This document shows positions 1-12,345 of a DNA stretch of 64,000 nt, piece after piece (the first letter of the stretch is position 1; each line of letters opens with the position of its first letter). A program made the position numbers and the translations under genes. The stretch is from Chionoecetes opilio (lineage: Eukaryota > Arthropoda > Malacostraca > Decapoda > Majidae): the NCBI GenBank assembly GCA_016584305.1, contig JACEEZ010001126.1, positions 169,501 through 233,500 of the forward strand. Reading direction: 5' to 3'. The notes beneath the pieces were generated by a model that made no database searches, was not told the DNA's origin, and was given only the letters and a program-made list of their open reading frames with translations.

Positions 1-376
1 GTCAAAGGTGGCGACGTTCAGGGTGAGGAGTTGAGAGCGTAGCACTACACGGTGGAAGTGGAAGCGCGGACACTGCAGCAGAGTGTTCAATAGTCTCAGA
101 GACGTTCCTGCACCAGGGGCAGTGGGGGTCAGGGGACTGACGGAGGCGGTGCAGGTGAACTGTGAGTGTCGTGTTCCCAAATGTAAACAATACGACCGCT
201 GAGCATGCTGCCACCTGGCGGGAGGCAGCAGAAAGTGTTTAATAGTCTCAGAGACGTTCCTGCACCAGGGGCAGTGGGGGTCAAGGGACTGACAGAGGCG
301 GTGCAGGTGAACCGTAAGTGTTGTGTGCCCAAATGTAAACAATACGACCGCTGAGAATGCTGCCACCTGGCGGGAG
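1..376 (-). mobile_element. LINE 3'-end fragment with a 152 bp tandem duplication
   Basis: On the minus strand a short peptide carries a CPWC pair followed by a histidine (CPWCRNVSETIEH), the pattern of the zinc-binding tail found at the C-terminus of many non-LTR reverse transcriptases. The stretch about 73-224 is repeated at about 225-376 with a 152 bp period and few differences, so the zinc-motif segment occurs twice. No reverse transcriptase core is visible here. The assignment to a LINE rests on this short motif only. Confidence 0.45.
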
Positions 377-896
377 GTGCGGACACTGACCAGGGGTGAC
401 AGGAAACGCTTGGACCGCCGGACAACTTTGCCAATTTATGGACTGGACCAGGCATTTGTCCGGGACTCTGACATATCCCCGGACCTCGGATTTTGTCCGG
501 CAAATCCGATATCCGGGAAATGGAGGTCCGGGAAATCGAGGGTTGTGTGTACTATAAATAACACCAAACAAAACACACAAAAAAACTTTTGCTTCTCAAC
601 ATAATTTGGTTCCCAGGCGGTTACATTGAGCATGAAATAATCTGTTATGAAGGTAAAAAGCATAATGATCTAACCTGCCAGTTGTGGGGCCGATGAAGAT
701 AGTACAGTCAGAGCAGTCATCAATGGTAATGGTGTTGATGTGGTCCAGGAGGAAGATATGTGATGACTGACAATTTTGAATGATGAATTGCTGGCCATTG
801 ATGGTCCCTGGAACTCTCCCGACCTCCTGCCCTCTCAGACCCTCTACTGTGAAGTCAGCTGGGTCTACTCTATCCTTCTTGTCCCTGGGAGGTACA
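377..896. other. unassigned repeat-like DNA
   Basis: No gene is visible. About 440-545 has inverted, TTTGTCCGG-containing arms resembling one end of a TIR transposon, followed by an A-rich stretch near 560-600. The rest shows nothing recognisable. Confidence 0.3.
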
Positions 897-1706
897 CATA
901 ATCATCAAGTAGTAAACAGGTATATTAATGACTTATCTTATCTTCAATTATCTTCATATAATCCTGGTAATAGATACATCATACACAATGTATCGCTGAA
1001 AAGATCAGAAGATGAGAAAGATCTGGAAGTGAGGGTGAGCTCAGACCTCCGACCTAGGAAACAATGTATTGAGCTAGAAATACAGCTAATAAGGTGTTAG
1101 GATTCATTACCAGGAGTGTTAAAAGTAGAAGTGCTGAGGTTATTCTAAAGCTTTATTTGGCTCTAGTCAGGCCTCACCTAGACTATGCAGTTCAGTTTTG
1201 GTCTCCATATTACAGGATGGATATAGCCTTGTTAGAAACAGTGCAGAGAAGGATGACCAAAATGATACATGGGATGCGTAACTTTAGTTATGAGAAGAGA
1301 TTGAAGCTATTCAAATTACACTCACTCGAGAGGTGTAGAGTAAGGGGCGATCTGATAGAAATTTTTATGTGGATAAAGGGACACAATAAGGGAGAGGTAG
1401 GAAAAGTTCTTACGGCTAGTAATCAGGGTAGAACAGTAGAAATAACGGATTCAAGCTGGAAAAGCGTAATTTAAAAAAGAAATAGGGAAAAACTGGTTCA
1501 CAAATAGGGTGGTAAGTGATTGGAATGGACTCAGTAGACAGGTAGTTAGTGGAGAGTCATTAGGGAGCTTCAAAAGGAGGCTAAATAATTTCATGGATGG
1601 GGATGAAAGGTGGATGTAGGTAGGGTTAAGTATCAGGAACTACCTCGTGTAGATCTCACGGCCTCTTGTAGCTTACTTATTTTCTAATGTTCTTATGTTC
1701 TAATGA
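897..1706 (+). mobile_element. jockey/CR1-like LINE, 5'-truncated fragment
   Basis: Two overlapping reading frames (to 1100 and 1094-1474) encode the C-terminal part of a non-LTR reverse transcriptase: a serine-lysine-rich segment ending in SSDLRPRKQ, then LVRPHLDYAVQFWSPYY and a basic tail. A frameshift near 1090 separates them, and the upstream palm motifs are deleted. The 3' end is the repeated TTCTTATGTTCT tail. Copies of the same family lie at 17325-17552, 40205-40485 and 45768-46838. It is a dead fragment. Confidence 0.8.
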
Positions 1707-1871
1707 CTTGGTTGTACAAAGCTCACACCAGTCAACGGTCACCTTCTGCCTGTGTGACAGCCATATGTACAATGCTATCCCTAGAACTGTGTAGAAACTA
1801 GATCCCTATAACACCTAATGTGAAAAAGAAAATAGGAATGATGGGTTTGCTAGTTCTGCTACATGTTACCT

Positions 1872-2095
1872 TTGAGGAGGCGGTAGCAGAGTGGTTAGCA
1901 TCTCTGAGTGGCGTTATCGGTGATCCGAGTTCAATCCCTGATGAGAACTAAAATCCACTTTAAATCTTTCTGCACCGTCGAGTGGGCTAAGAACACCCAC
2001 ATGCTGCCCATTAACTCTACCTTCGATTGCGAGTGCATAGGAGGACACAGGGGGGCGGCATGAGCCTCCTGAGTAAGAAATATAACCAAACCAAA
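1872..2095 (+). mobile_element. tRNA-derived SINE candidate
   Basis: The 5' part has an A-box-like TAGCAGAGTGG and, about 35 bp on, a B-box-like GAGTTCAATCC, which is the internal RNA polymerase III promoter layout of tRNA genes. An unrelated ~150 bp body follows, containing GGGGCGGCATGAGCC and an A-rich end. No cloverleaf could be folded by eye, so it is read as a SINE and not as a tRNA gene. Confidence 0.55.
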
Positions 2096-2209
2096 CACAT
2101 CTAACTTACCTTATAGTACCGCTGGGCTGACGTCAGCACGCGTCTCACCAAAATTAAATTTGGAGCGCCAAATTGGGATTCTGGTACCATATCCAACCTA
2201 TCGCCAATA

Positions 2210-3744
2210 CAGGGAGGTCCCGTTATACGAGCATTCGATATACGAGAATCCGATGATACGAGATGTGTAAATTAGGGTCTATTTTCAATATACGAGATCG
2301 AAAATCCAATGTTACGACATTCAAACTGGGGTGAGTAAAATTACAAAGTTATTTACTAAAGTAAATTACAAGTTATTTACTAGAATTATAAACATTTACT
2401 GACTATATGATTTTACCTAAGGTTGTACGATAATCAATCTGAAAATAACGTGCAGACTGGCCAACGACTGCTCGAGACTGGTATTAGCAGAGGTAGGAAG
2501 TCTCCAGGCTCGCTTATTATTGTTTGGTATGCTATGAAATATAATTTCTCTAGGTGAATGTAGACATATGATTGCATTTGGATGGATATCATTCATATAT
2601 ATGAGAAAAGAGATGAAACACAAGCAAGGGACTCATCCACGTTTGGCAGCGCGGCCTTTGGCAGCAGCAGCATGAGCCAGCCCATGAAGCCCGTGAGGTG
2701 GATATCAACACCACTAGACCAAGGGAGATAGATGTCTTTGGTAATATTTAGTAGGGGAGCGAGAACCCCTTGAGGAATCCTATGATCCCTGGTGATATCC
2801 TATGGTGCTATCACAGGCGTGGGAGCTGACTTGTCTTCTTCAGGAAGGCACAGGTGAGGCGGATGACGGCGGGTTTTTACTCAAAAGTTTTGAGTGGCGG
2901 CTGGCCGCTGGAGCCGCCAGCTCCTCCGCCACTGTAGGTTTGGGCAGGCTTAAACGTCTTATTACTCGTTATTATACAACTTGGTGATTATGGTGAGATG
3001 TTATATACACGTGTCATTATCTAAATCAATGTAGCACCGTGTGTCACCTTAAATAAGGGTGATTTATAGATGTTATGATGAGGTGACTACTGGCGGGGCA
3101 GTGAGTGACGGAGAAATTCTTGCCGCGGCCCCACCGCCCCATAACACAAATATTCACTATTTCAACCCACATACACACCTTCTAACACCAAAACATTAGC
3201 AACACAGGCTTTTTACTTATATATCTTACTATCTGATACATTAAAACTCCTTAAAACGCAAGCATTCCAAATAAAACGAGAATTAGTTTGGGATGACGGG
3301 GACAGAGGGCGGAGAGGCAGTCTGGCATGCCATTCTTGCCCGGAAAAATATGTCTCGCTGACTTGTGATTGGTCGAGAAGTTTTAAAAACAGTATGTCAT
3401 TGGCTGGTGACTGATGATGAGCTTGATGACATCATTTATGTTTTATGTTTAATTAATGTGCATTGTGCAGTTATGTTATTTTGTTTGCTATTTTCTCTTT
3501 CAGAATGGTTTTTCTACAGAATAGGTAGTACAGTGTAGGTAATATAGACGCTGTGTGTTTGTTGTGTTTGCTACAGTTTATTTTAGCTTGAAAAACATGT
3601 CTTTTTTTTTTTTTTTTTTTTAATTGATGGGGTCCTGGAACCGAACCTATATTTTACCATTAGTTATGTGTTTCGTTATACGAGATTTCCCTTTACGAGT
3701 ATGCCAGGTGGAACCTAACTGCTCGTATCTTCGGGACCTCCCTG
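2210..3744. mobile_element. Tc1/mariner-type (Tigger-like) TIR element, copy 1
   Basis: The ends are inverted: CAGGGAGGTCCCGTTATACG on the left and its near complement ending GGGACCTCCCTG on the right, each followed by TA. A 664 bp relative with the same termini and subterminal sequence lies at 57132-57795. This copy is about 1.5 kb because it carries extra internal DNA between about 2360 and 3430. No transposase was found, so it is non-autonomous. Confidence 0.8.
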
Positions 3745-3997
3745 TACTGTGTTTCGCCAAACTGAGACTCGCCAAACATGAGGGACCACTGTATTATCTG
3801 ATGTTTCAATCAGAAATGGTTAGGTTAGGCTAGGTTAGACGTGGGGTTCGATTTAGTAACAGATGATGAGTTGATGGGTTTTAAATCAAACTGGCACTCG
3901 TTTTTGGTAGAAATCAATAATTGTTTCAAATTGTTGGCGGCCCGCCCCGCCCCTCCTGCCCTGCAAGCATCCCGCTTCGCTTCGCACTGCTGTAGTA
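3745..3997. repeat. dispersed repeat with TTAGG pentamers
   Basis: This stretch carries GGTTAGGTTAGGC and a GC-rich block ending in CACTGCTGTAGTAC. It is related to 4325-4600 (inverted), 6421-6610 and 7608-7829, so it is one unit of a local repeat family. It has no coding content. Confidence 0.6.
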
Positions 3998-6018
3998 CCG
4001 TATTTTACGGCTTATAAGATGCTGCATCTTGGAAGACGCACCCTGATTTTGGAAAGAAATGTTGTAGGTAGGTATACCTTTGTTGCTTTTCTGCTATGTG
4101 TTAAGACTTGTGGAAAATTTGCAGTATATATATTGGTATTATTTTGGTAGTGGGCTTTCAAAAGTCCTAGGACTCTTATCTACATCATCTTGTAGCTTTC
4201 TTCATTCTGAGTATTTTGAGCCCCATTTCCCATGGCGCAATAAAATAATAATGGCATTACACGTAGTACCAAAAATCTACCGTTATTTCAACCAGAAAGT
4301 TAAGTTAGGTTAAATCAGATTAGGTTAGGTTAGAGGTGGGGTTTGGTTTACTAACAGATGATATAGAAAGAAAAAAATGAAAATTACCAATACTATGGCA
4401 GTGTGAAGCGTAGCAATGTTTGCAGGGCGGACCTGGCCCCCCCCCCCCCACACACACACATGTAAACAAACATTGATTTGCGACAAAAACGAGAGCCAGA
4501 TTAATTCAAAACACATCAAAACTATTCAGGACTAAGTTTCGGCCTCGAAATCGGTGGTTGCCCAATAACAAAAATTTACGAAGATATTTAGGTAACACTG
4601 TAAGGTAACCATTTAAGGTAAACTCTCTACCTTGTTGTTATTGTTGTAATTGTTGAAGGGCACCGTGTCAGGATCGACGATATTTGCCCTGTTTATCACA
4701 GTCACGAGGGTTGATTAGTCTTCTTCAGGAAGGTACAGGTGAAGGCTGGTTCACACTCTGAAATCACGGCAGCGTTCCGTCAGCCGTGCCTTGTATTCAC
4801 ACTATTCGTCACGGTTCCATCATTTTTGGCAGTTCCTGCTCACCCTCTAAGCAGACATGGTGCCTCAAGAGGCTATGGTTGAAGAAATTTGCATTAATAG
4901 CACTTCTGTTGGATGAAGAAGAGGAGTTGAACTCTAAAAGACACTGTTTTGGGTATATAAAGCCTTGAGAAAACGACAATTATCAGCACGGCACAGTCTC
5001 ATTACGTTAAAATATTCTTCCCCAGAAACAGTTACGTGACAGGACGGTGATGTATTGGAGCCGTGACGGCGGCGCACCGTTTAGTGTAACACGTCTATTT
5101 GTTTGAATGTAAGAAATTCTAACGGATGTGATGAGACGGTGCCGTGTCACCATGATGGTATGGTGTGATTCGGCCTTGAGGATGACGGTGTGGCGCCGTG
5201 ATGGGTCTTGGTCTTGGTGTACCATGTGGAAGACTTTTGTCCCATCTACAGGTACCGTTGCAGCCTTTTTACTAGCACTCTTTCATACAGTTCCCTTATC
5301 CGTAGAGGTACAGGGGTGAGGATTGATGGGTCGAGGTGGTACAAAGGCCTATGCTGTCTCCTATCCCACCTTGCTTACCACTGTAGCGGCGCTAACACGC
5401 ACACGCACATACACACCTGCATCGGCTTAGGCCACCCCCCTGTCTGGGACCAGGATTAGAGGGTGACCTGACGCTGACCTGACTTGTCCTCGCCGACACA
5501 ACTGCAGCACTAGCTGCAGGTCGAATGCGGGTTAAGGTGACATCTGATATGCGGGATGTTTGTCTTTTCCATGGGTGCGGGGAAGAGTCTGAGCGGTAAT
5601 GACCCATGGTGGGTGCGCGGAGGGCGTCGCCGAGTGAAGTATCCCAGGTGAAGCGGCAGACCTGAGATATCAGACGTTTTACAATGGAGAGCAGCAGCGG
5701 GGGGTGGATGATGTTTACATCTGACACGGCCATCTTGGCAGCAACAATCGCTATCTTGTTGCCCCAGCTCTTATTTTCTCTTAAACTCTAACCTTTTCTT
5801 AGTATTATGCATTGCTGTTGATAACACAGTTACAAATTTGTGCTCAGTGAACTACTGCTCAACACAGATCACTCCAGACCTCTTTGGTAATACACCACCA
5901 GCTGTTCTGCATTCTCTGCCCGACCTCTCATTCCCTAATATGGCCGCATTAGACGCAGGGTGAACTTTGCATTCCTTTTTAAGGGAAAAAACTGTGTCTT
6001 ATGCGCCGGCAAATACGG
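3998..6018. mobile_element. pogo/Tigger-type TIR element candidate containing nested repeats
   Basis: The left end reads TA-CCGTATTTTACGGCTTATA and the right end is an imperfect complement, CGCCGGCAAATACGG-TA, with TA on both sides. The same left terminus occurs at 62435, where it is joined to a pogo-like transposase fragment. Inside lie copies of the local TTAGG repeat (4080-4600) and a smaller MITE candidate (about 4742-5180, ends related to AAGGCYG...TCACACC). About 5200-5950 holds nothing recognisable. Confidence 0.5.
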
Positions 6019-7190
6019 TAATTCCTGGTTGGAAGTTTCATTTTACCAAAAAAATACCCAGGAAAGGGATAAATTGGTACTTTCAACCAGTAATTGAGTA
6101 CGAGGTCAAAAGTGCTCTTTTTCCCATGCATTTTGATGTGTTAAGAATAATGGTCACATTTAAAATCTCCAGAAATGCTTCATTTTGCAGTTATCCTTCC
6201 CTCCATAACAAACCTGGGGACCCGTCGGGAATGCGGCAGCGGGGTTTTGGGTGGGAAAGTGGAAACGAGTTTTGTACGGATATTAGATTATATGGATGAA
6301 GTAAAATATATCAGGTAAGCACTATGGGATGACACAAGGCCCAAAATATATAATAATTTACACATGACCAATAAAATCTACAGGAATTACCTACCTATTC
6401 CTGGAAAATTCCCTAGTTAATTTTCGTTATTGGGCAACCACCGATTTCGAGGCCGAAACTTCGTTTTCCTAATTAGTTTTGATGTGTTTTGAATAAATCT
6501 GGCACTTTTTGTCGGAAATCAATGTTTGTTTACAGGTGTGGTGGGTGCCCAACCTGCCCCTCCCGGCCCGCTCCGCAAACCTTGCTCCGCTACCGCACTG
6601 CTGTAGTATTGAAAAAAAGTTAATATTCCACAGGAGTTGGCGGGCTCCACAGGCCTTACAACTTATTTTTTCTCTATTATTTTTGGCTCAGTATAATGTG
6701 CAGTAGTTATTCAGTTGCGGACACCAAAAATATAGCAATTATTTTTATATAATAATAGCTCCGTACGGTTACGTTTAGGTTTGGCTAGGTTTATGTTTTT
6801 GTTTGGTATAGGTTAGGTTTTGTAGAGTTATTTATGTTAAGTAAGCGAATTTAATGGTGAGCGATTGCCCGGCTGCCGCGGCTGGTTGGCGCTGCAAACT
6901 CCTGCTGAATATTTACCAAAATTTCTTGATATCATTTGCTACTAAACCAAACCCCACCTCTAACCTAACCTAACCTAATCTGATTTTACCTATGGTAACT
7001 TAACCGTTTCTGGCTGAAATAATGATACATTTTCGATAGTACATGTAACGCCATTATTATTCAATTCCGCCAAGGGAAATGGGTTTAAAAATACTCATAA
7101 TGAAGTAATATACAAGATGATGTAGGTAAGAATCTTAGGACTTTTGAAAACCCACTACTGAAATAATACCGTTGAATATTTACAACGGTA
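4080..7190. repeat. large inverted repeat pair (arms 4080-4600 and 6421-7190)
   Basis: The sequence around 4080-4600, including GATGTGTTTTGAAT in complement, the (TTAGG)-rich block and a TGGGGTTTGGTTTA block, reappears inverted at 6421-7190. The right arm carries an extra about 280 bp (6628-6910) related to 37312-37560 and 37920-38005. Between the arms, 6040-6300 is itself inverted relative to about 10530-10880. No genes are seen. Confidence 0.6.
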
Positions 7191-7825
7191 AAACTGTACT
7201 GCAGTTTAATACAATACATGGACATTGGTTACATAACCTGACATAAAAACTGGTCTGGGAGGACTACAGCCCCCCCAGACCCTTCCCACCCACCGCTAGT
7301 TCACTAACCTAACATGGACATTGGTTGCGTAGCCTAAACTAAAGCGAGAATAACAGGGGAATAACTGAAAAATGAGGCATTTCCGAAGATATTAAATGAG
7401 ACCATCATTCTGGTATATATGCAGCTTCAACCAATACTCCCTATTGACCAATACTCTCCTGACATAAGTGGTGGGGCTGCGTCTCCCCCAGCTAGTTCCC
7501 CAACCTTGCCATTCATTGATTACGTAGCCTAACCTCACTGGGAGGGTTTCGCCCCCTCCCCAGACCCCCCTTGTGTTATTTTTCATTTTCGACAATTGTT
7601 GTAGGTAGAGGTTAAAATACGGTAAATTTGCGGTTTAGGTCATCCCGCGATTTCGAGGCCAAAACGTAGTTTTCCAGAATATATTTTATGTGCATTGAAG
7701 GAATCTGGCATTCGTTTTTGCCGGAAGTCATTTTTTTTGTATAGGTGTGGAGGGTACCCGCCCCGCCCCGCAAACCTTGTTCCGTTTCGCACTACCGTAG
7801 TTCTGATCATTTTCAGTTTTTCTTG
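7191..7825. repeat. dispersed repeat DNA
   Basis: About 7200-7600 is GC-rich non-coding sequence with tracts such as CCCCCCAGACCC. About 7608-7825 is a direct copy of the 6421-6610 repeat unit. No gene is seen. Confidence 0.5.
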
Positions 7826-7829
7826 ATAT

Positions 7830-8561
7830 TGTTACGCCGCGGAGGAATGTCCGTCCGTCTGTGTGTATCTGTGTGGTGTGGGTGTGAGTAATGTCCGTCT
7901 GTCTGTGTGTATGTGACGCGAACAATGTCCGTCTGTGTGTGTGTACGAGTGGGGAGCATGGCCGTGTGGGGCCGTTGCCATGGGAGCGGCGGCAGCCGGC
8001 AGCAGGAGGATTTGTGCGGGAGACGGCAGAGGGAGAGTAGAGCGGTCGGAGACACAGGGCAGGAAGGTGGGCTTGGGAGAGCGGTCGGAGACAAGAGGCA
8101 CGAGGAAGGTGGTCTTGGCAGGGCGGCGGCTGGCAGTGTGGAGGAGACAGGGGATTGTTTGCACCGTGCGCCGCCCTTGGTGTGTTTGCAGCGCCGTCAG
8201 AAGAATGTGAGCACCTCGTCAGCCTAAGTCAGCGCCTCGCATTAAGCCAGTACCCGTGTGTTGTGTGTCATTCTAATGTAAAGCCTCCAGTGTGTGTGTT
8301 AGACAACCATTTAGACAGTGTGACCATGTGAGTCTCTGTTCACCCCACCTTCAGTATTGTGTATTGTGACCTCCGCCATTAAATTAGACAAGTGTATTAC
8401 AGTGTGTCAGTGTCCTCTTTCCTCCGGGTGAATCTGAAAGGTGCCATCAGCGGTGAAGAAAGTTACTCGCTTCAGGTACTTCTACCGAACCTTCGTCAGG
8501 AGTTAAGTGTTTAAGAGAGGCGCCCTTTGGTGTAAAATAAAGGTGAGTGCCCTGCGTAACA
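7830..8561 (+). mobile_element. solo LTR of a gypsy-type retrotransposon
   Basis: The block starts TGTTACGCCGCGG and ends CCTGCGTAACA, giving the TG...CA ends and short terminal inversion of an LTR. It is flanked by a 4 bp duplication ATAT (7826-7829, 8562-8565). Start, end and much of the interior match the LTR at 17553-18358, but no retroviral-type interior follows. A paralogous unoccupied site near 6925 reads straight through GATATCAT. The state fits LTR-LTR recombination after insertion. Confidence 0.85.
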
Positions 8562-8565
8562 ATAT

Positions 8566-8919
8566 CATCTTGTTACTAAACCAAACCCCACCTCTATCCT
8601 AACCTAACCTAATCTGATTTAACAAAACTTAACCGTTCCAGGCAGAAATAACGGTAGATTTTCGGTAGTGTATGTAACACCATTAATATTCAATTACGCC
8701 ATGGGAAATGGGGTTCAAAAGACTCAGAATGAGGAGATCTACACCATGAGACAGGTTAGAAGTGTCAGGTTCGAGGATGACCTAAATCATAATAATACCA
8801 AAAATACTCCTTATAATGAGAACGAAATGTTCAGAGCCATCGATCGTGTATTGGTTTAAACTGCACTTATACCATAATTCTTAACACATCAAAATACATA
8901 GGAAAAGAGCACTTTGGTT
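8566..8919. repeat. third copy of the ACTAAACCAAACCCCACC repeat
   Basis: Resumes the repeat interrupted by the solo LTR and is a direct relative of about 6930-7190 and an inverted relative of 4100-4370. A 63-codon ORF inside (8668-8859) overlaps repeat sequence and is not considered a gene. Confidence 0.6.
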
Positions 8920-9760
8920 ATAATGGACGAGGACTTCGCGGTCGTTTTCAGAGACACCGACTATTTCTTCCTGGCCTACAATAGGTGCTTTTTCTAATGG
9001 AGATAGTTTTATTTTGCGCAAACCCATAGATTAAAAAAAAATAAAATAAACAAAAAATCATCACCGAATTTCATGATACCGTTTCCATTAAAAACACTGT
9101 ATCTCCATCAGAAAAAGCACTAAAACTTGGCCGGGAAAAGTTAGTCAGGGTCTTATAGGTTTTAATGAAACCTAACCTAACCTTATACGTTTTAATGAAA
9201 CCTAACCTAACCTTATAGGTTTCAATGAAACCTAACCTAACCTTATAGGTTTTAATGAAACCTAACCTAACCTTTAAGGTTTTAATGAAACATATAAGGT
9301 TAGGTTTCATTAAAACCTATAAGGTTAGGTTAGGTTTCATTAAAACCTATAAGATTAGTTTAGGTTTCATTAAAACCAATAAGGTTAGGTTAGGTTTCAT
9401 TAAAACCTTTAAGGTTAGGTTAGGTTTCATTAAAACCTTTAAGGTTAGGTTAGGTTTCATTAAAACCTATAAGGCTAGGTTAGGTTTCATTAAAACCAAT
9501 AAGGTTAGGTTAGGTTTCATTAAGACCTATAAGATCCTGACTAATTTTCCCGGCCAAGTTTGTGTTTTTTCTGATGGAGATACAGTGTTTTTAATGGAAA
9601 AGGTACCATAAAATTCGGTGATAATTTTTTTTTTTTTTTTTTTTATGGGTTTGCGCAAAATAAAACTATCTCCATTAGAAAAAGCGGTTATAATGGACGA
9701 GAGTTTCACGTTCGTTTTCAGAGACACCAACTATTTTTTCTTGGCCTACAATAGGTGCTT
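8920..9760. repeat. palindrome enclosing a 30 bp tandem array that flips orientation
   Basis: About 9146-9290 holds units of GGTTTTAATGAAACC plus CTAACCTAACCTTATA, 30 bp each. From about 9290 to 9530 the same unit runs in the opposite orientation, as TTAGGTTAGGTTTCATTAAA. The flanks are inverted too: 8985-9140, with TTTTGCGCAAACCC and CATTAAAAACACTGT, mirrors 9535-9690. The pentamer TTAGG is built into every unit. No gene is present. Confidence 0.85.
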
Positions 9761-9796
9761 GTTCTAATGGTGCTTGTTTTATTTTGCGCAAACAAA

Positions 9797-9835
<39 letters not shown>

Positions 9836-10010
9836 TACTTTGTCGTTAAGGTTAGGTTAGGTTTCATTAAAACCTGTAAGGTTAGGTTAGGTTTCATTAA
9901 AACCTGTAAGGTTAGGTTAGGTTTCATTAAAACAAGGTTAGGTTAGGTTTCATTTTTTTTTTTTTTTTTTTTTTTTGGTTTGGTTTGCGCAAAATAAAAC
10001 AACCACCATT
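9761..10010. repeat. poly(A)/poly(T)-bounded short array
   Basis: A poly(A) run (about 9799-9832), three to four more copies of the TTAGG/TTTCATTAAAACC unit (9847-9950), then a poly(T) run (about 9953-9976). TTTTGCGCAAAC sits on both outer sides in inverted orientation, so this is a smaller copy of the preceding palindrome. Confidence 0.75.
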
Positions 10011-10182
10011 AGAACAAGCGGAAATACTTTGGAACTCATCCTTCCGGCTTTGACTGAAATGAACTACCGCACTGTATTGTATGATTATTGTACTTCACAT
10101 CTGTAAAGGTTCCAGCGTGCGCTCGGCCTTGGTTAACCCACACGGCCGCTATGAAATATGAGGTGCCTCAAAAAATTCTAAG

Positions 10183-10507
10183 TCCAGTTAGGTTAGGTTA
10201 GGTTAGGTATACTTTGTGGTTAAGGTTAGGTATACTTTGTGGTTAAGGTTAGGTTAGGTTGGGTATACTTTGTGGTTAAGGTTAGGTTAGGTTAGGTATA
10301 CTTTGTGGTTTAGGTTAGGTTAGGTTAGGTATACTTTGTGGTTAAGGTTAGGTTAGGTTAGGTTAGGTATACTTTGTGGTTAAGGCTAGGTTAGGTTCGG
10401 TTAGGTATACTTTGTGGTTAAGGTTAGGTTAGGTTAGGTATACTTTGTGGTTAAGGTTAGGTTAGTTAGGTTAGGTATACTTTGTGGTTAAGGTTAGGTT
10501 AGGTTAG
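10183..10507 (+). repeat. modular tandem array with TTAGG pentamers
   Basis: About nine units of GGTATACTTTGTGGTTAAGG are separated by one to four TTAGG pentamers, so unit length varies in steps of 5 bp. TTAGG is the usual arthropod telomere repeat; here it is interstitial and embedded in a longer unit. No coding potential. Confidence 0.85.
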
Positions 10508-10529
10508 ATTTTTACATATAGTGACTTTG

Positions 10530-10880
10530 ATGATTTTTTGGGGAGCCATAAATCACTTATATTTGTTTCCCCCACCCCAAAAACCCCTTCCCGTATTCCC
10601 GCCAGTTCCCCAGGCTTGTTGGCTATAGGGGGAAGAAAAAAAAGATAGGGGTGAAGGACTTCTTCCAAAGTTTTACCGAACAAGCACCTATTGTAGGCCA
10701 AGAAAAAATAGTTGGTGTCTCTGAAAACGAACGTGAAACTCTCGTCCATTATTACCGAAAAAGCACCTATTGTAGGCCAGGAAAAAATAGTCGGTGTCCC
10801 TGAAAACGACCGCAAAGTCCTCGTCCATTATTACCTTGAGCACTTTTAACCTCGTACTCAATTACTGGTTGAAGTACCAA
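10530..10880 (-). repeat. inverted, duplicated repeat units
   Basis: A block of about 80 bp containing AGCACCTATTGTAGGCCA and CTCGTCCATTATTACC occurs twice in a row (about 10680-10757 and 10758-10833), inverted relative to 8921-8995 and 9687-9760. The left part, with CCCCTTCCCGTATTCCC, is inverted relative to 6040-6300. Confidence 0.7.
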
Positions 10881-10889
10881 AATACCAAA

Positions 10890-11345
10890 AAAGGGGCGTG
10901 ACTGTCACACTGCCTCGGCGGTGACACTCTCTGGGACGTCCGCGGCCCGCCTCAACCCTGCGGGCCACACACGCCACGGCAGGCTCTACTCAGGCCAAGC
11001 AACAAGTCTCTCACGCCTACTCACCATGAATATGCCTTGGGAGTGTGGTCAGCCTCGGCATCTGCCTCGTCCCGCTCGCTGCTCTGCACACACCCCATAT
11101 CGCCGTCCTTTCACCGACGCCGCCGCCACTTTTCCCGCGAAGAATTTTCGTTGTAAACAAACACTACCAGGATGGACCATTCAGGGAGGCGAGAGGCCAT
11201 GGCGTGCAGGCAGACCCTGGCGGCCAAGAGGATGAACCACTCTCTCTTGGCGGCTCCATTCAAAAGGGAGATGTGCGTGTTTCTCGCACGCGTGGTAGGG
11301 TCTCTGTAATAAGAGGGTACCGTCATTTATGGGCCATTAAACGCT
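10890..11345 (+). other. GC-rich island, possible exon, unproven
   Basis: This about 450 bp block is clearly more GC-rich than its neighbours and not obviously repeated elsewhere in the window. An ATG at 11172 opens 45 codons (begins MDHSGRREAMACRQT), with a possible GTAGGG donor near its end. I do not recognise the peptide. It could be a first exon or promoter region of a gene whose other exons are not visible, or a unique non-coding stretch. Confidence 0.2.
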
Positions 11346-11734
11346 ACTGGGCGCCATCTTAGTACCAGGGCCTCTCTGTTCACTCTAGACCCGGGGAAGT
11401 TCTCAAGGCATGACCCCGCAGTATATCATGTTATACATGTATAAAGGATATACTGTTATCTTCGGAAATGTTTGTTCTATAAGATTATCACATAAAACAC
11501 AGTAAAACACATTAAATAAAGGTCATTATGAGACTCTGAAGAAATATGTATGAACTTACAATTCATTTAAACACGTCGTCATGTAAAACTTTGTGAGACA
11601 ACTTATAAGATGGAAGATATCAATAGAAGCAGAATTTTATTAGCTTTCCATTGATATTTTTGTTTTCTGATAAATACAGTAGAACCATGCAAATATTAGC
11701 GTTAACTAAATAAATCGCCGCGCCGGCCGCTCTC

Positions 11735-12345
<611 letters not shown>

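Noticed and set aside
1872..1945. A tRNA gene
   Set aside because: The A and B boxes are present, but no cloverleaf acceptor stem is visible and a SINE body follows.
4440..4465. CACA tract beside a poly(C) run as a regulatory element
   Set aside because: It is a simple repeat of a few units with no context to support function.
9141..9535. Regular 30 bp repeats resembling a CRISPR array
   Set aside because: The units are contiguous with no unique spacers, flip orientation midway, and lie in animal DNA.
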